The notes beneath the pieces were generated by a model. That model saw nothing but the letters and a program-made list of their open reading frames with translations, was not told where the DNA came from and did no database searches. 38,857 nt of DNA from an uncultured Granulosicoccaceae bacterium (GTDB taxonomy: Bacteria > Pseudomonadota > Gammaproteobacteria > Granulosicoccales > Granulosicoccaceae), in NCBI GenBank assembly GCA_938005265.1, contig CALLOA010000100.1, positions 1 to 38,857 on the forward strand, read 5' to 3'. The position numbers and the translations under genes are program-made. Below, piece after piece: positions 30,107 through 37,709 of this stretch. The first letter of the stretch is position 1. Each line of letters opens with the position of its first letter.

Positions 30107-30850
30107 ATGCAGCCCCCTGTACTTGCATTAGCAGATGTAACCGTCGCGTACGCTTCAGGAGTAGTGGCCCTTCAAAACGTAGACTTACAACTAAATTCGA
30201 ACGCCGTCACAGTCTTGCTCGGGCCATCAGGTGCTGGGAAATCCACCTTGTTGCGAACGCTGAATCTGCTGGTCACACCAACCACCGGAGACGTCAAATC
30301 GCAAACCTTCGATCGATTAGATAATCAGGTCTGTATCCGTCAGCATCGGCGACGCTGTGCCATGATTTTTCAGCAGCATCAACTTATCGGTCGCTGGAGT
30401 GCATTGCAAAATGTGCTGACTGCAAGGCTTGGCCATCACCACTCGTGGCGCACCTTGTTACCGTTTACCAGACGCGAACGTGAGTTGGCACTGCGTTGCC
30501 TGGATCGCGTCGGGTTGTTTGATAAAGCGCTGGTGCGATGTGACCAGTTATCTGGCGGCCAGCAACAGCGAGTGGGTATTGCACGGGCACTGGCACAGGA
30601 ACCAGAGATGATTTTGGCTGATGAGCCAGTAGCATCACTTGACCCTGAAACATCATTGCAAGTACTGACACACCTCACAAAAATTTGCCGGCAGGATGAC
30701 ACTTCCATTGTTATCAGTCTGCATCAGCTGGAATACGCACGTCAGTTTGCAGATCGAATTATCGGCTTATCTAATGGTAAAATCGTGTTTGACGGCACAG
30801 CTGATCAATTAGATGCGAACAGCGTGAACAGAATCTACCAAAAAACCTAA
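30107..30850 (+). CDS. phnC: Phosphonate-type ABC transporter ATPase PhnC
   Basis: This is the cytoplasmic ATP-hydrolysing subunit of a PhnCDE importer. The protein has Walker A GPSGAGKST, Q-loop MIFQQHQLI, the ABC signature LSGGQQQRVGIARAL, Walker B ILADEPVASLDPE, and an H-loop SLHQLEYA. The sequence and length (247-251 residues) fit the PhnC subfamily. I give the ATG at 30107; an in-frame TTG at 30095 would add four residues. It precedes phnD by 21-24 nt. Substrate cannot be read from the sequence: phosphonates, phosphite or related oxyanions are possible. Confidence 0.9.
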   Translation: MQPPVLALADVTVAYASGVVALQNVDLQLNSNAVTVLLGPSGAGKSTLLRTLNLLVTPTTGDVKSQTFDRLDNQVCIRQHRRRCAMIFQQHQLIGRWSALQNVLTARLGHHHSWRTLLPFTRRERELALRCLDRVGLFDKALVRCDQLSGGQQQRVGIARALAQEPEMILADEPVASLDPETSLQVLTHLTKICRQDDTSIVISLHQLEYARQFADRIIGLSNGKIVFDGTADQLDANSVNRIYQKT

Positions 30851-30874
30851 TCTATATTACTTGGAACTACATTG

Positions 30875-31756
30875 ATGTTACGTCGACTATTTCTTCAATC
30901 CACCTTGTTACTCCCGCTACTGGCCTCTGGGGCCGCTTCTGCAGGTGACTACGATCCTGATGTACTGAAAGTGGCATTGCTGCCGGATGAAAATGCTGCA
31001 ACCATTATTCAAGACAACAAGCCACTTGCTTCCTATTTGGAAAAGCAGCTCGGTAAAGAAGTTGAACTAGTAGTGACTACTGACTACTCATCAATGATTG
31101 AAGCCGTTCGCTTTGGGCGAATTGACATAGCTTATTTCGGGCCGGCATCCTACACCATCGCAAAAGACAAGATGCAGGGTGGCGACATCGATATCGAGCC
31201 GTTTGCTGCCAGGGTAAAAGACGGCTCTACCACTTATCAGTCCGTGCTGATCTCGAACGCAGAAAACGGGCCGAGCAAACTTGATGAAATAAAAGGCAGT
31301 GGAATTGATATTGCCTTTGGCGATCCCGCATCAACCTCTTCACACTTTGCGCCCAAGTACACTTTGTCAAAGGTTGGTGTGAATGATAAAACAGATTACA
31401 AGTCAAACTATGTCGGCTCCCACGATGCTGTGGCAATCAATGTTCAGCGCGGCAATGCAACGGTTGGCGGGCTTAGCCGTCCAATCTTCGAGCGCCTTAT
31501 AGAAAACAACAGTATCGACTCCAGCAAAATCACCGTCCTTGGTTATTCGGACGAAATCCCCCAATACCCATGGGTGGTAAGAACCGACCTGTCCGCCGCT
31601 TTACGTGACGCCATCAAGCAATCTTTCTACGAATTAAAACCGGGCACTCCAGAGGGCGACGCTGTGCTAAAGCCATTCAAGGCAGATGGCTTCGCCAGCA
31701 TTGTTGATTCCGACTACAACATTATTCGCGCTATTCGTAAAACTGTTGTGCAATAG
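30875..31756 (+). CDS. phnD: Phosphonate-type periplasmic binding protein PhnD
   Basis: PhnD captures the substrate in the periplasm for the PhnCE pair. The 293-residue protein has a signal peptide (MLRRLFLQSTLLLPLLASGAASAG) with cleavage near residue 22-24, and the phosphonate-binding-protein signatures VALLPDENAATI, YFGPASYTIA, and GDPASTSSHFAPKY. The ATG at 30875 is preferred over the adjoining TTG at 30872; a TTGGAA element lies a little upstream. It follows phnC closely and precedes phnE by 106 bp. Confidence 0.92.
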   Translation: MLRRLFLQSTLLLPLLASGAASAGDYDPDVLKVALLPDENAATIIQDNKPLASYLEKQLGKEVELVVTTDYSSMIEAVRFGRIDIAYFGPASYTIAKDKMQGGDIDIEPFAARVKDGSTTYQSVLISNAENGPSKLDEIKGSGIDIAFGDPASTSSHFAPKYTLSKVGVNDKTDYKSNYVGSHDAVAINVQRGNATVGGLSRPIFERLIENNSIDSSKITVLGYSDEIPQYPWVVRTDLSAALRDAIKQSFYELKPGTPEGDAVLKPFKADGFASIVDSDYNIIRAIRKTVVQ

Positions 31757-31862
31757 CATTACCCATGGGTCATCTTGCTCAACAATTTTCGGGACGGCCC
31801 ATTAGCTATCTTACAAGGCGTGTTTCGACCGCGCCCTGCACCTTTGGTTTAATAGAAAACTA

Positions 31863-32705
31863 ATGCAGGCAGGGCAAGAGAATGATGCGAGCGGTAATGT
31901 ACTTCAAAACGACGCAATCCTAAACAAGGTACTTCTAAACGAAAAACGAGCACGTCAAAAACGTTATGTCACCGTTGCATTGATCCTGTTCGTTGCTTTG
32001 GCATCGCTGTGGTTTACCGGTGCGCTGGATGCAGACCGGATAGCACAGGGCATCCCGGCCATCGGCACATTGTTTACCGAGATGCTGCCACCTGACTTTT
32101 CCCGGTGGCGAGACTGGATAAAACCTCTCATCGACACTATTGCCATGTCAGTGGCCGGCACCACTATCGCAGTTGTACTGTCGGTACCATTAGCTTTACT
32201 CGCAGCACCAAAAACGTCATCTAACCGGTACGTGCGGTGGTTTGCACGCACCATCTTGAATACTCTGCGGGCAATCCCTGAACTCATCCTCGGAATTGTA
32301 TTTGTAGCCGCCGTTGGCTTTGGAATGATCTCCGGTGTTCTAGCACTTGGATTGCATTCAATAGGCATGGTAGGGAAATTTTTTGCAGAGGCCATCGAGC
32401 ACAGTAATCAGGGACCCATCGAAGCTGCCCGTTCCACTGGTGCGTCAAAGGCGCAGGTGATCACACATGCTGTGCTACCGCAGGTCCTGCCGCAATTTGC
32501 AGACATCACCATGTATCGTTGGGAGTATAACTTTCGCGCCTCGACAGTCATGGGCATGGTTGGCGCCGGTGGTATTGGCACAGAGTTGATAGGTTCCCTG
32601 CGAATCCTCGACTATGCACAAGTGGGTGCTCTGTTGTTGATCATCCTTGTGGCAGTAGCAATAGTTGATAGCTTAAGTCACGTGCTGCGCAGGTACTTGA
32701 CCTAG
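31863..32705 (+). CDS. phnE: Phosphonate-type ABC transporter permease PhnE
   Basis: PhnE forms the inner-membrane channel. The 280-residue protein has several hydrophobic segments (about residues 36-56, 92-115, 137-170, 245-265) and the EAA motif EAARSTGASKAQVITHAVLPQVLP that contacts PhnC. The ATG at 31863 lacks a strong ribosome-binding site. It is the last gene of phnCDE. No C-P lyase (phnGHIJKLM), phnX, phnW, or ptxD gene follows in the window, so the use of the imported compound is not shown. Confidence 0.92.
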   Translation: MQAGQENDASGNVLQNDAILNKVLLNEKRARQKRYVTVALILFVALASLWFTGALDADRIAQGIPAIGTLFTEMLPPDFSRWRDWIKPLIDTIAMSVAGTTIAVVLSVPLALLAAPKTSSNRYVRWFARTILNTLRAIPELILGIVFVAAVGFGMISGVLALGLHSIGMVGKFFAEAIEHSNQGPIEAARSTGASKAQVITHAVLPQVLPQFADITMYRWEYNFRASTVMGMVGAGGIGTELIGSLRILDYAQVGALLLIILVAVAIVDSLSHVLRRYLT

Positions 32706-32717
32706 CGCGCGTTGACA

Positions 32718-32748
32718 GAACAGACTGTTCACTTGTAGAGAACAGTCT
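32718..32748. promoter_or_regulatory. LysR-type operator upstream of lysR
   Basis: A perfect dyad AGACTGTTC-N9-GAACAGTCT (32722-32748) contains TGTTC-N9-GAACA and the LysR T-N11-A pattern. A third half-site, GAACAG at 32718-32723, forms a second overlapping palindrome GAACAGACTGTTC. A TTGACA hexamer lies just upstream at 32712-32717. It is 228 bp before the lysR start and directly after phnE. Confidence 0.65.
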
Positions 32749-32975
32749 AATATTTCATACTTGCAAGGGGAAAACTTCCAATAGCCACAAACCCTCGCTC
32801 TGCAAATTTCACAAATTCCAGAATCAAGTAACACACAAAGGATTGAAGTAAACTACAGGTGCCTGGTTCTTGTGGTTATCAACTGATTAGCAGCAAGCAA
32901 ATTTGCAAAATAAAAAGCTATTATTTTTTACTCAAAAATAAGCGTGAGTGTGAGAATTAGCCGAAGTTATCCGCA

Positions 32976-33863
32976 ATGATAGAAAAACTTAAAAGTCTTG
33001 CTATTTTTGCCAGTGTGGTAGACAGAGGTTCATTTCGTGCAGCTGCACTTCATCTTGATCTTGCCCCGTCACGCGTTAGCCAAATAGTAGCTGATCTGGA
33101 GAAAGATCTGGGCGTTACCCTACTTTATCGCTCTACAAGGCGAATATCTCTGACGAGTGAAGGAGAGGTGCTCTACCCAAAAGTTACCCAAATGCTGCAT
33201 GAGGCAGAAGCAGGTCTTGATGCATTGAATTTTGTATCGGAAGAGCCTACTGGTGAACTTCGCGTCACAGCCCCGGCATTTCTTACTCAGACGGAAATGA
33301 TGACAACCCTGTCGGAGTTTTCAAATAGCTACAAAAGAATATCGCTTAAACTCAATTTTTCTGACCACCCACAGGATCTGATAAAGGAAGGCTTTGATGT
33401 CGGAATTCGGGCCGGATGGTTGAAAGACAGTGAACTGATGTCACGTAAAATCGGGCACGCAAAACGCCTGTTGGTCGCAAGTCCCGATTATGTAAACTCA
33501 AAGCCCCAACCACTTTCACCTCTGGATCTTGAAAGTTGGGATTGGGTTCATTTCTCCATGCGCGGAGAGCGAGCCGAGTTTGTATCTGAAAACGGGCAAA
33601 CAGAGAGTGTGCTGTGTAAACACAATCTTGAAGTAGACTCGGCTTATGCTCTGTACGAGTTCGCAATACGCCACCAGGGCTTGACCATGATTCCTGAAAG
33701 TCTGGCCAGCCGCGGCATTGCGCACGGGGATTTAGTGCATGTATTGCCAGACTGGTCAACCAAGCCTTTGTCGTTACAAGCAGTCTGGCCGGATCGATCA
33801 AGACGAGAAAGTTTAGCCTTACTATTTGTTCGCTTTCTAGCCGACAATAGCACCAGCGGATAA
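32976..33863 (+). CDS. LysR-family transcriptional regulator
   Basis: The 295-residue protein has an N-terminal winged helix with the LysR pattern (LAIFASVVDRGSFRAAALHLDLAPSRVSQIVADLEKDLGVTLLYRSTRRISLTSEG) and a periplasmic-binding-like effector domain (GELRVTAPAFLTQ to the end). It resembles the CrgA/DsdC-type branch. The effector is unknown. Matching T-N11-A dyads lie upstream (32722-32748) and downstream, before the metallo-beta-lactamase gene (33903-33927). This suggests it controls its own gene and the MBL gene. A link to phnCDE, just upstream, is possible. The ATG at 32976 has a poor ribosome-binding site. Confidence 0.93.
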   Translation: MIEKLKSLAIFASVVDRGSFRAAALHLDLAPSRVSQIVADLEKDLGVTLLYRSTRRISLTSEGEVLYPKVTQMLHEAEAGLDALNFVSEEPTGELRVTAPAFLTQTEMMTTLSEFSNSYKRISLKLNFSDHPQDLIKEGFDVGIRAGWLKDSELMSRKIGHAKRLLVASPDYVNSKPQPLSPLDLESWDWVHFSMRGERAEFVSENGQTESVLCKHNLEVDSAYALYEFAIRHQGLTMIPESLASRGIAHGDLVHVLPDWSTKPLSLQAVWPDRSRRESLALLFVRFLADNSTSG

Positions 33864-33902
33864 ATAGAAGCACAGTATATCCGTCCTTCGTCAATACCTA
33901 TC

Positions 33903-33927
33903 GATTGTTCTCTACAGCAGAACAATC
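33903..33927. promoter_or_regulatory. LysR-type operator before the MBL gene
   Basis: GATTGTTCT-N7-AGAACAATC is a perfect 9-bp dyad. Its core TGTTC-N9-GAACA has exactly the same half-sites and spacing as the dyad at 32722-32748 upstream of lysR. It sits 144-168 bp before the MBL start and 40 bp after the lysR stop. No T-tract follows immediately, so a terminator is less likely. Confidence 0.65.
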
Positions 33928-34070
33928 AATTAAGTTTTTCACCTCTTATTCTTATCCATATTGACGATTATGCTTCGTGGTGTGTTGTAACGACTGTCGC
34001 TGAATATCATTTCCGTAGAAGTCGTATACACAGACTGACTCTACTATTTAGCCTGCTAAAAGGAATGGAT

Positions 34071-34961
34071 ATGATAAAAATATTTGCCGTAATAACTATG
34101 GTGTTGTCTTCAATCAGCACTCATGCTATCGCTGAAAGCTCAACCATAAAGCGCGAAACTGGTGCAACTGTCACCGTTAATGATCTAGGTGATATAAAGG
34201 TCCACAGCTATCTCTCGCCCCAGCAAGTCTTCGCTAACAACACCCACATTATAGAGCTTGCCAATCAGCTCGTACTGATCGACACGCAATTTATACTACC
34301 AATGGCAAAAGACTACCGGGCTTATGCTGACAGCTTGGGTAAGCCGATAGAACGGTTGGTAATAACACATGAGCACCCTGATCATTTTCTGGGTAGTGAA
34401 GCATTCAACGATATCAATGTCTATGCACTGGAATCAGTAGCAAAAAAAATCAAGGCACAAGGCCAAACAGAGATTGATGAAAAAAAAGCGCAGTTTGGTG
34501 ATGCTATCGCAAGCACATTTGTCGTCCCGACAGCACTGCTCCCCGGCCCGACTACAATTGACGGTATCAACTTTCTGTTTGAATCCGTCAAGAATGCAGA
34601 AGCTGAAGAACAGCTAGTAACCAAATTGCCTGACTTCGGTGTCGTATCAGTTGGAGATATAGTCTACAGCGGCGTACACATGATACTCGCCGGTCAGCCA
34701 CCCAGCTGGATTAAAGCACTGAACGACCTAAAGGCAGTTGGTGCTGACTACCCGATTGTTTTATCTGGTCACGGAACAACAACGGACTCAGCTGTTTATG
34801 ACACTAATATCGCGTGGCTTAGCAAGGCAGGAGAATTATTAGAAACGGCCAAAACCGGAAAGGACTTTAAAAGCGGCTTGACTGAGGCATTTCCAAAGCT
34901 TGGTATGGATGCAGCTATCGACTTTGTTTTACCGTTCATATACCCGGAAGAAGCAAAGTAG
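34071..34961 (+). CDS. Exported metallo-beta-lactamase-fold hydrolase
   Basis: The protein has a signal peptide (MIKIFAVITMVLSSISTHAIAES) with cleavage near ...AIA-ES. The mature part shows the MBL zinc motif HEHPDH (H100, H102, D104, H105), with later GDIVYSGVHM and LSGHGTTTD supplying further ligand positions. It belongs to the general MBL-fold superfamily; a resistance or lactonase function cannot be assigned. I chose the ATG at 34071 because an AAAAGGA ribosome-binding sequence lies 6 nt before it; the ATG at 34065 would be too close. The length is 296 residues. It lies after lysR and a LysR-type dyad, which suggests regulation by it. Confidence 0.87.
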   Translation: MIKIFAVITMVLSSISTHAIAESSTIKRETGATVTVNDLGDIKVHSYLSPQQVFANNTHIIELANQLVLIDTQFILPMAKDYRAYADSLGKPIERLVITHEHPDHFLGSEAFNDINVYALESVAKKIKAQGQTEIDEKKAQFGDAIASTFVVPTALLPGPTTIDGINFLFESVKNAEAEEQLVTKLPDFGVVSVGDIVYSGVHMILAGQPPSWIKALNDLKAVGADYPIVLSGHGTTTDSAVYDTNIAWLSKAGELLETAKTGKDFKSGLTEAFPKLGMDAAIDFVLPFIYPEEAK

Positions 34962-35007
34962 CTCTTTTCGATAGAGCTCTATTCGATGGTATACGATCAA
35001 GCATGGC

Positions 35008-35034
35008 AAGCCACCCTTCTTACAAGGGTGGCTT
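35008..35034. terminator. Hairpin between convergent MBL and GNAT genes
   Basis: AAGCCACCCTT and its exact complement form an 11-bp stem with a 5-nt loop (CTTAC). It lies between two genes that face each other, suiting a bidirectional terminator. No good T-tract follows on either side, so efficiency is uncertain. Confidence 0.55.
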
Positions 35035-35092
35035 CAAGCCAGGATAGAAAAAAAGGCAATACCTCGAATTTTATGGGCTCAATGCCTACAGC

Positions 35093-35656
35093 TTACAGCG
35101 TTCCAACCTGCCATTGTGTATTGCTTATACTGTACAAAACGTGCTCGGACAACGGGTGATCAGCAGGAACATCAGGGTATTTAAAATTCCTTCCAGTATT
35201 TTTCATACCCAGTCGTTCCATAACTCGCCTTGATTTAACGTTTGATTGAGTGGTGAACGATACAACTTCATTCAGTTCAAGTTGCTCAAAAGCGTAGGCC
35301 AGTGAGATTTTCCCCGCTTCGGTGGCGTACCCGTTTCCCCAGTATTTTCGGTGCAAACGCCAGCCAACCTCTACACAGGGCGAGAAAGGCAAATCGGCAG
35401 GAGCAGCATTAAGCCCTACAAACCCTATAAATTCACCACTCTTTTTCAGCTCAGCCGCCCAAAAACCCCAACCGGTCTTATTGATTCCCGCCGAGACTAC
35501 AGAAACCATGTCTCTGGTTTGTTGTTCAGTTCGGGTTTCAGGAAAGTAACGCATGACTTCGCTATCGGCGTTCAATTCCGCAAAAACCGGAATATCGGAA
35601 TCTTTCCATTGGCGAAGAATAATTCGATCGGATTCCAGTGTTTTTCTTTTTTTCAT
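35093..35656 (-). CDS. GNAT-family N-acetyltransferase (RimJ/RimL-type)
   Basis: The 187-residue protein fits the GNAT acetyltransferase_3 family: LESDRIILRQWKDSDIPVFAELNADSEVMRYFP, FIGFVGLN, the acetyl-CoA-binding region EVGWRLHRKYWGNGYATEAG, and a C-terminal NVKSRRVMERLGMKNTG. The group includes ribosomal-protein N-acetyltransferases, but many members act on other amines. The substrate is not known. The ATG at 35656 starts with a lysine-rich segment, MKKRKTL. It is downstream of the DehI-like gene on the same strand and convergent with the MBL gene. Confidence 0.9.
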   Translation of the reverse strand: MKKRKTLESDRIILRQWKDSDIPVFAELNADSEVMRYFPETRTEQQTRDMVSVVSAGINKTGWGFWAAELKKSGEFIGFVGLNAAPADLPFSPCVEVGWRLHRKYWGNGYATEAGKISLAYAFEQLELNEVVSFTTQSNVKSRRVMERLGMKNTGRNFKYPDVPADHPLSEHVLYSISNTQWQVGTL

Positions 35657-35730
35657 TACATCATACCGGCATCATTAAATAGGCATTATGAAAGACAATC
35701 AGTGCTTACATAGAATCGGGTCTGCCAGAA

Positions 35731-36633
35731 CTATCGAAGCAATGAACGAAGACTTGGTACGATCACAACACCTCTTGCCAACATGACTTCAATAAAAACT
35801 TGCAGCTCTTGCTGCAACCAGAGACGTTCTGCGTTGCTCAGCCGCATCAGGCTGTCGTTTGGTACTGATTGCTCTCTGGCGGTGGCTTTCGCTGCAACCA
35901 AGGCACGTGAGGCAAGTTGATCAATGCTATCGACGGAACCAGTTTCATTTTGTTCCAGCCGGTCAGCAAAAAGCAACAGTAGATCTGGCCAATAAGATAG
36001 ATGACGAAATACACTTGGCTGTAATCCAACATATTTGGACGGCACCCAGGTTAGTGATGCTCTCGCAACCAGCGCCTGCATATCTTCCGGTAGCGCATCC
36101 AATCGCGGCAGATTCGGTATATCGGCGAACACCGCATCGGATGTTTGCTCGGCAGTTTGAATAGCATCCAAACGTAAATTTGACCGCTCATGGTCACCAA
36201 AAACCCGGTCCTCACCCCGATTAACCAGAGACTCAGGCACCAAAGATTCAAGCGCTTCCTGCAATAGACAAAGCGCTATCAGATTCTGCGCGTTACCGCG
36301 TTCATAGGTTCTCAGCACATCATCAATTACTGCAGCGTCTTTTAGCTCCGATTTCAAGTTTTCGCTTTCCGGGCTGATAATTGGGCCCAAAGAGAGCAGC
36401 TTCAACTCCTGCCTTAACTTCCAGGCTTCATCAATTATTGCCCCATCCTGGTAATAAGGTTTCAGAGTTTGCCATGAAACTTCTAATACAGCAGGTATAA
36501 CTGCGAAGCGCCGCCATACCTGATTTACTAGCGCAACACCCATGGTAGATTTGATATCTTCGAATACAACGCAGGTTTTCTCATCAGCGTCTGCTTCGTT
36601 GACGGATTCAAAGTTGCTCGTTTTTATTGTCAT
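35731..36633 (-). CDS. Protein resembling the DehI haloacid-dehalogenase family (tentative)
   Basis: The protein (300 residues from the ATG at 36633; an in-frame TTG at 36645 adds four) is mostly alpha-helical. The segment VFEDIKSTMGVALVNQVWRRFAVIPAVLEVSWQTLKPYY and the second half with a similar pattern (LPRLDALPEDMQALVARASLTWVPSKYVGLQPSVFRHLSYWPDLL) suggest a pseudo-duplicated fold like group I 2-haloacid dehalogenase (DehI). I base this on a remembered pattern, not a search. The hydrolytic activity is not shown. It is divergent from the thioesterase gene, with about 106 bp between their starts. No other dehalogenation gene is seen nearby. Confidence 0.6.
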   Translation of the reverse strand: MTIKTSNFESVNEADADEKTCVVFEDIKSTMGVALVNQVWRRFAVIPAVLEVSWQTLKPYYQDGAIIDEAWKLRQELKLLSLGPIISPESENLKSELKDAAVIDDVLRTYERGNAQNLIALCLLQEALESLVPESLVNRGEDRVFGDHERSNLRLDAIQTAEQTSDAVFADIPNLPRLDALPEDMQALVARASLTWVPSKYVGLQPSVFRHLSYWPDLLLLFADRLEQNETGSVDSIDQLASRALVAAKATAREQSVPNDSLMRLSNAERLWLQQELQVFIEVMLARGVVIVPSLRSLLR

Positions 36634-36739
36634 ATTCGAATCCAAACGCCGCGGGTCTTATCACCACAGGTTAAGCTGTTATCAAGTATGCACCTATGCT
36701 ATACAGAGTTGCGCTTCGACTACAGGTCTGATTAAACAT

Positions 36740-37552
36740 ATGATTTACGAATTCGACAGGGAAACAGAATCCAGGCAAATTTCAGAGAATCACTGGCAAC
36801 TCAAGCTGGCACCTCATTGGAATATCGGTACGAATCCCAATGGTGGCTATTTGCTCGCCTGCTTGTTGAGAGCAATGGCTAAAATGGTGCCCGAAACCCC
36901 GCACGCCATTGCGACAACAACTCACTATCTTCGTCCCGGGTTGCCAGACACCCCGGCTGATCTCAAAGTGAGTATCGTGCGGCTCGGCAGACGCACCGCA
37001 ACGCTTACAGGCACTATGGAGCAGGATGGCAAGCCCAGAATCACATGCACTGCCACATTCGGCACTATAGATGGTAACGAAGAGGATGATGTTGCGGGCA
37101 ATGCCCGAAACATCGCACTATCGCCCCCAGATTTACCAGCACCGGACCAGTGCACATCACGACTGGAATTGGCTCAAGCGGTTGAGCTACCGATAATGGA
37201 TCGCCTGGATATCCGCGTAGACCCGCAATACGCTGAATCCGGAAACCAGGATAAGGCCATTATGACAGGCTGGGTAAGGTTTAAAGATGAACGCCCAGCA
37301 GATTTAATGGCGCTACAGCTTTTCTGCGATGCCTTTCCGCCTTCGATATTTACACTTTACGGGCAAATCGGCTGGGTTCCCACATTGGAACTATCGGTAC
37401 ATGTTCGCAGACTACCGGAATCCGAATGGATAAAAGGTGCGTTTACCGTTGATGACCTGCACGGTGATCTTTTTATCGAAGACGGCGCTCTTTGGGATGA
37501 AAGTGATCAACTGGTTGCACGATCCCGGCAATTACAAATGATTTTGAGTTAG
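36740..37552 (+). CDS. Thioesterase family protein (double hotdog, acyl-CoA thioesterase-like)
   Basis: The protein, 270 residues from the ATG at 36740, resembles thioesterase-like 4HBT_3 proteins. The segment HWNIGTNPNGGYLLACLLRAMAKMVPETPHAIATTTHYLRPGLPDTPADLKVSIVRLGRRTATLTGTMEQDGK is typical, with a second hotdog half ending in ELSVHVRRLPESEWIKGAFTVDDLHGDLFIEDGALWDESDQLVARSRQLQM. It would hydrolyse acyl-CoA thioesters, with unknown chain length. A longer frame starts at 36542, but its first 66 residues overlap the divergent gene and look non-coding. Its partner downstream is a TetA-like pump. Confidence 0.85.
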   Translation: MIYEFDRETESRQISENHWQLKLAPHWNIGTNPNGGYLLACLLRAMAKMVPETPHAIATTTHYLRPGLPDTPADLKVSIVRLGRRTATLTGTMEQDGKPRITCTATFGTIDGNEEDDVAGNARNIALSPPDLPAPDQCTSRLELAQAVELPIMDRLDIRVDPQYAESGNQDKAIMTGWVRFKDERPADLMALQLFCDAFPPSIFTLYGQIGWVPTLELSVHVRRLPESEWIKGAFTVDDLHGDLFIEDGALWDESDQLVARSRQLQMILS

Positions 37553-37674
37553 GCTAATCCGCGCAGCTATCTGCCGATTCGACCTGACTGAGCGGTTTCA
37601 CAGCTACACTGGTAAGCTACTAACTAACCCGATCAACTCGTCAAACTCGTTGCTCTTCCAAAGAATACCGTAAT

Positions 37675-37699
37675 GAATGCGGACAGAGTTTCCGCATTC
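37675..37699 (+). promoter_or_regulatory. Perfect inverted repeat just before the MFS start codon
   Basis: GAATGCGGA and its exact complement TCCGCATTC enclose a 7-nt loop. The repeat ends 10 nt before the ATG of the transporter, so it could be a repressor operator or a hairpin that hides the ribosome-binding site. Only a CGGA element is near the start. Confidence 0.55.
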
Positions 37700-37709
37700 G
37701 GACCCTGCT

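Noticed and set aside
33903..33927. Reading the dyad after lysR as an intrinsic terminator
   Set aside because: There is no immediate T-tract, and the half-sites match the dyad upstream of lysR in sequence and spacing, which fits an operator better.
36542..36739. 66-residue N-terminal extension of the thioesterase
   Set aside because: It overlaps the divergent gene and its composition is not protein-like; the family homology begins at the ATG at 36740.
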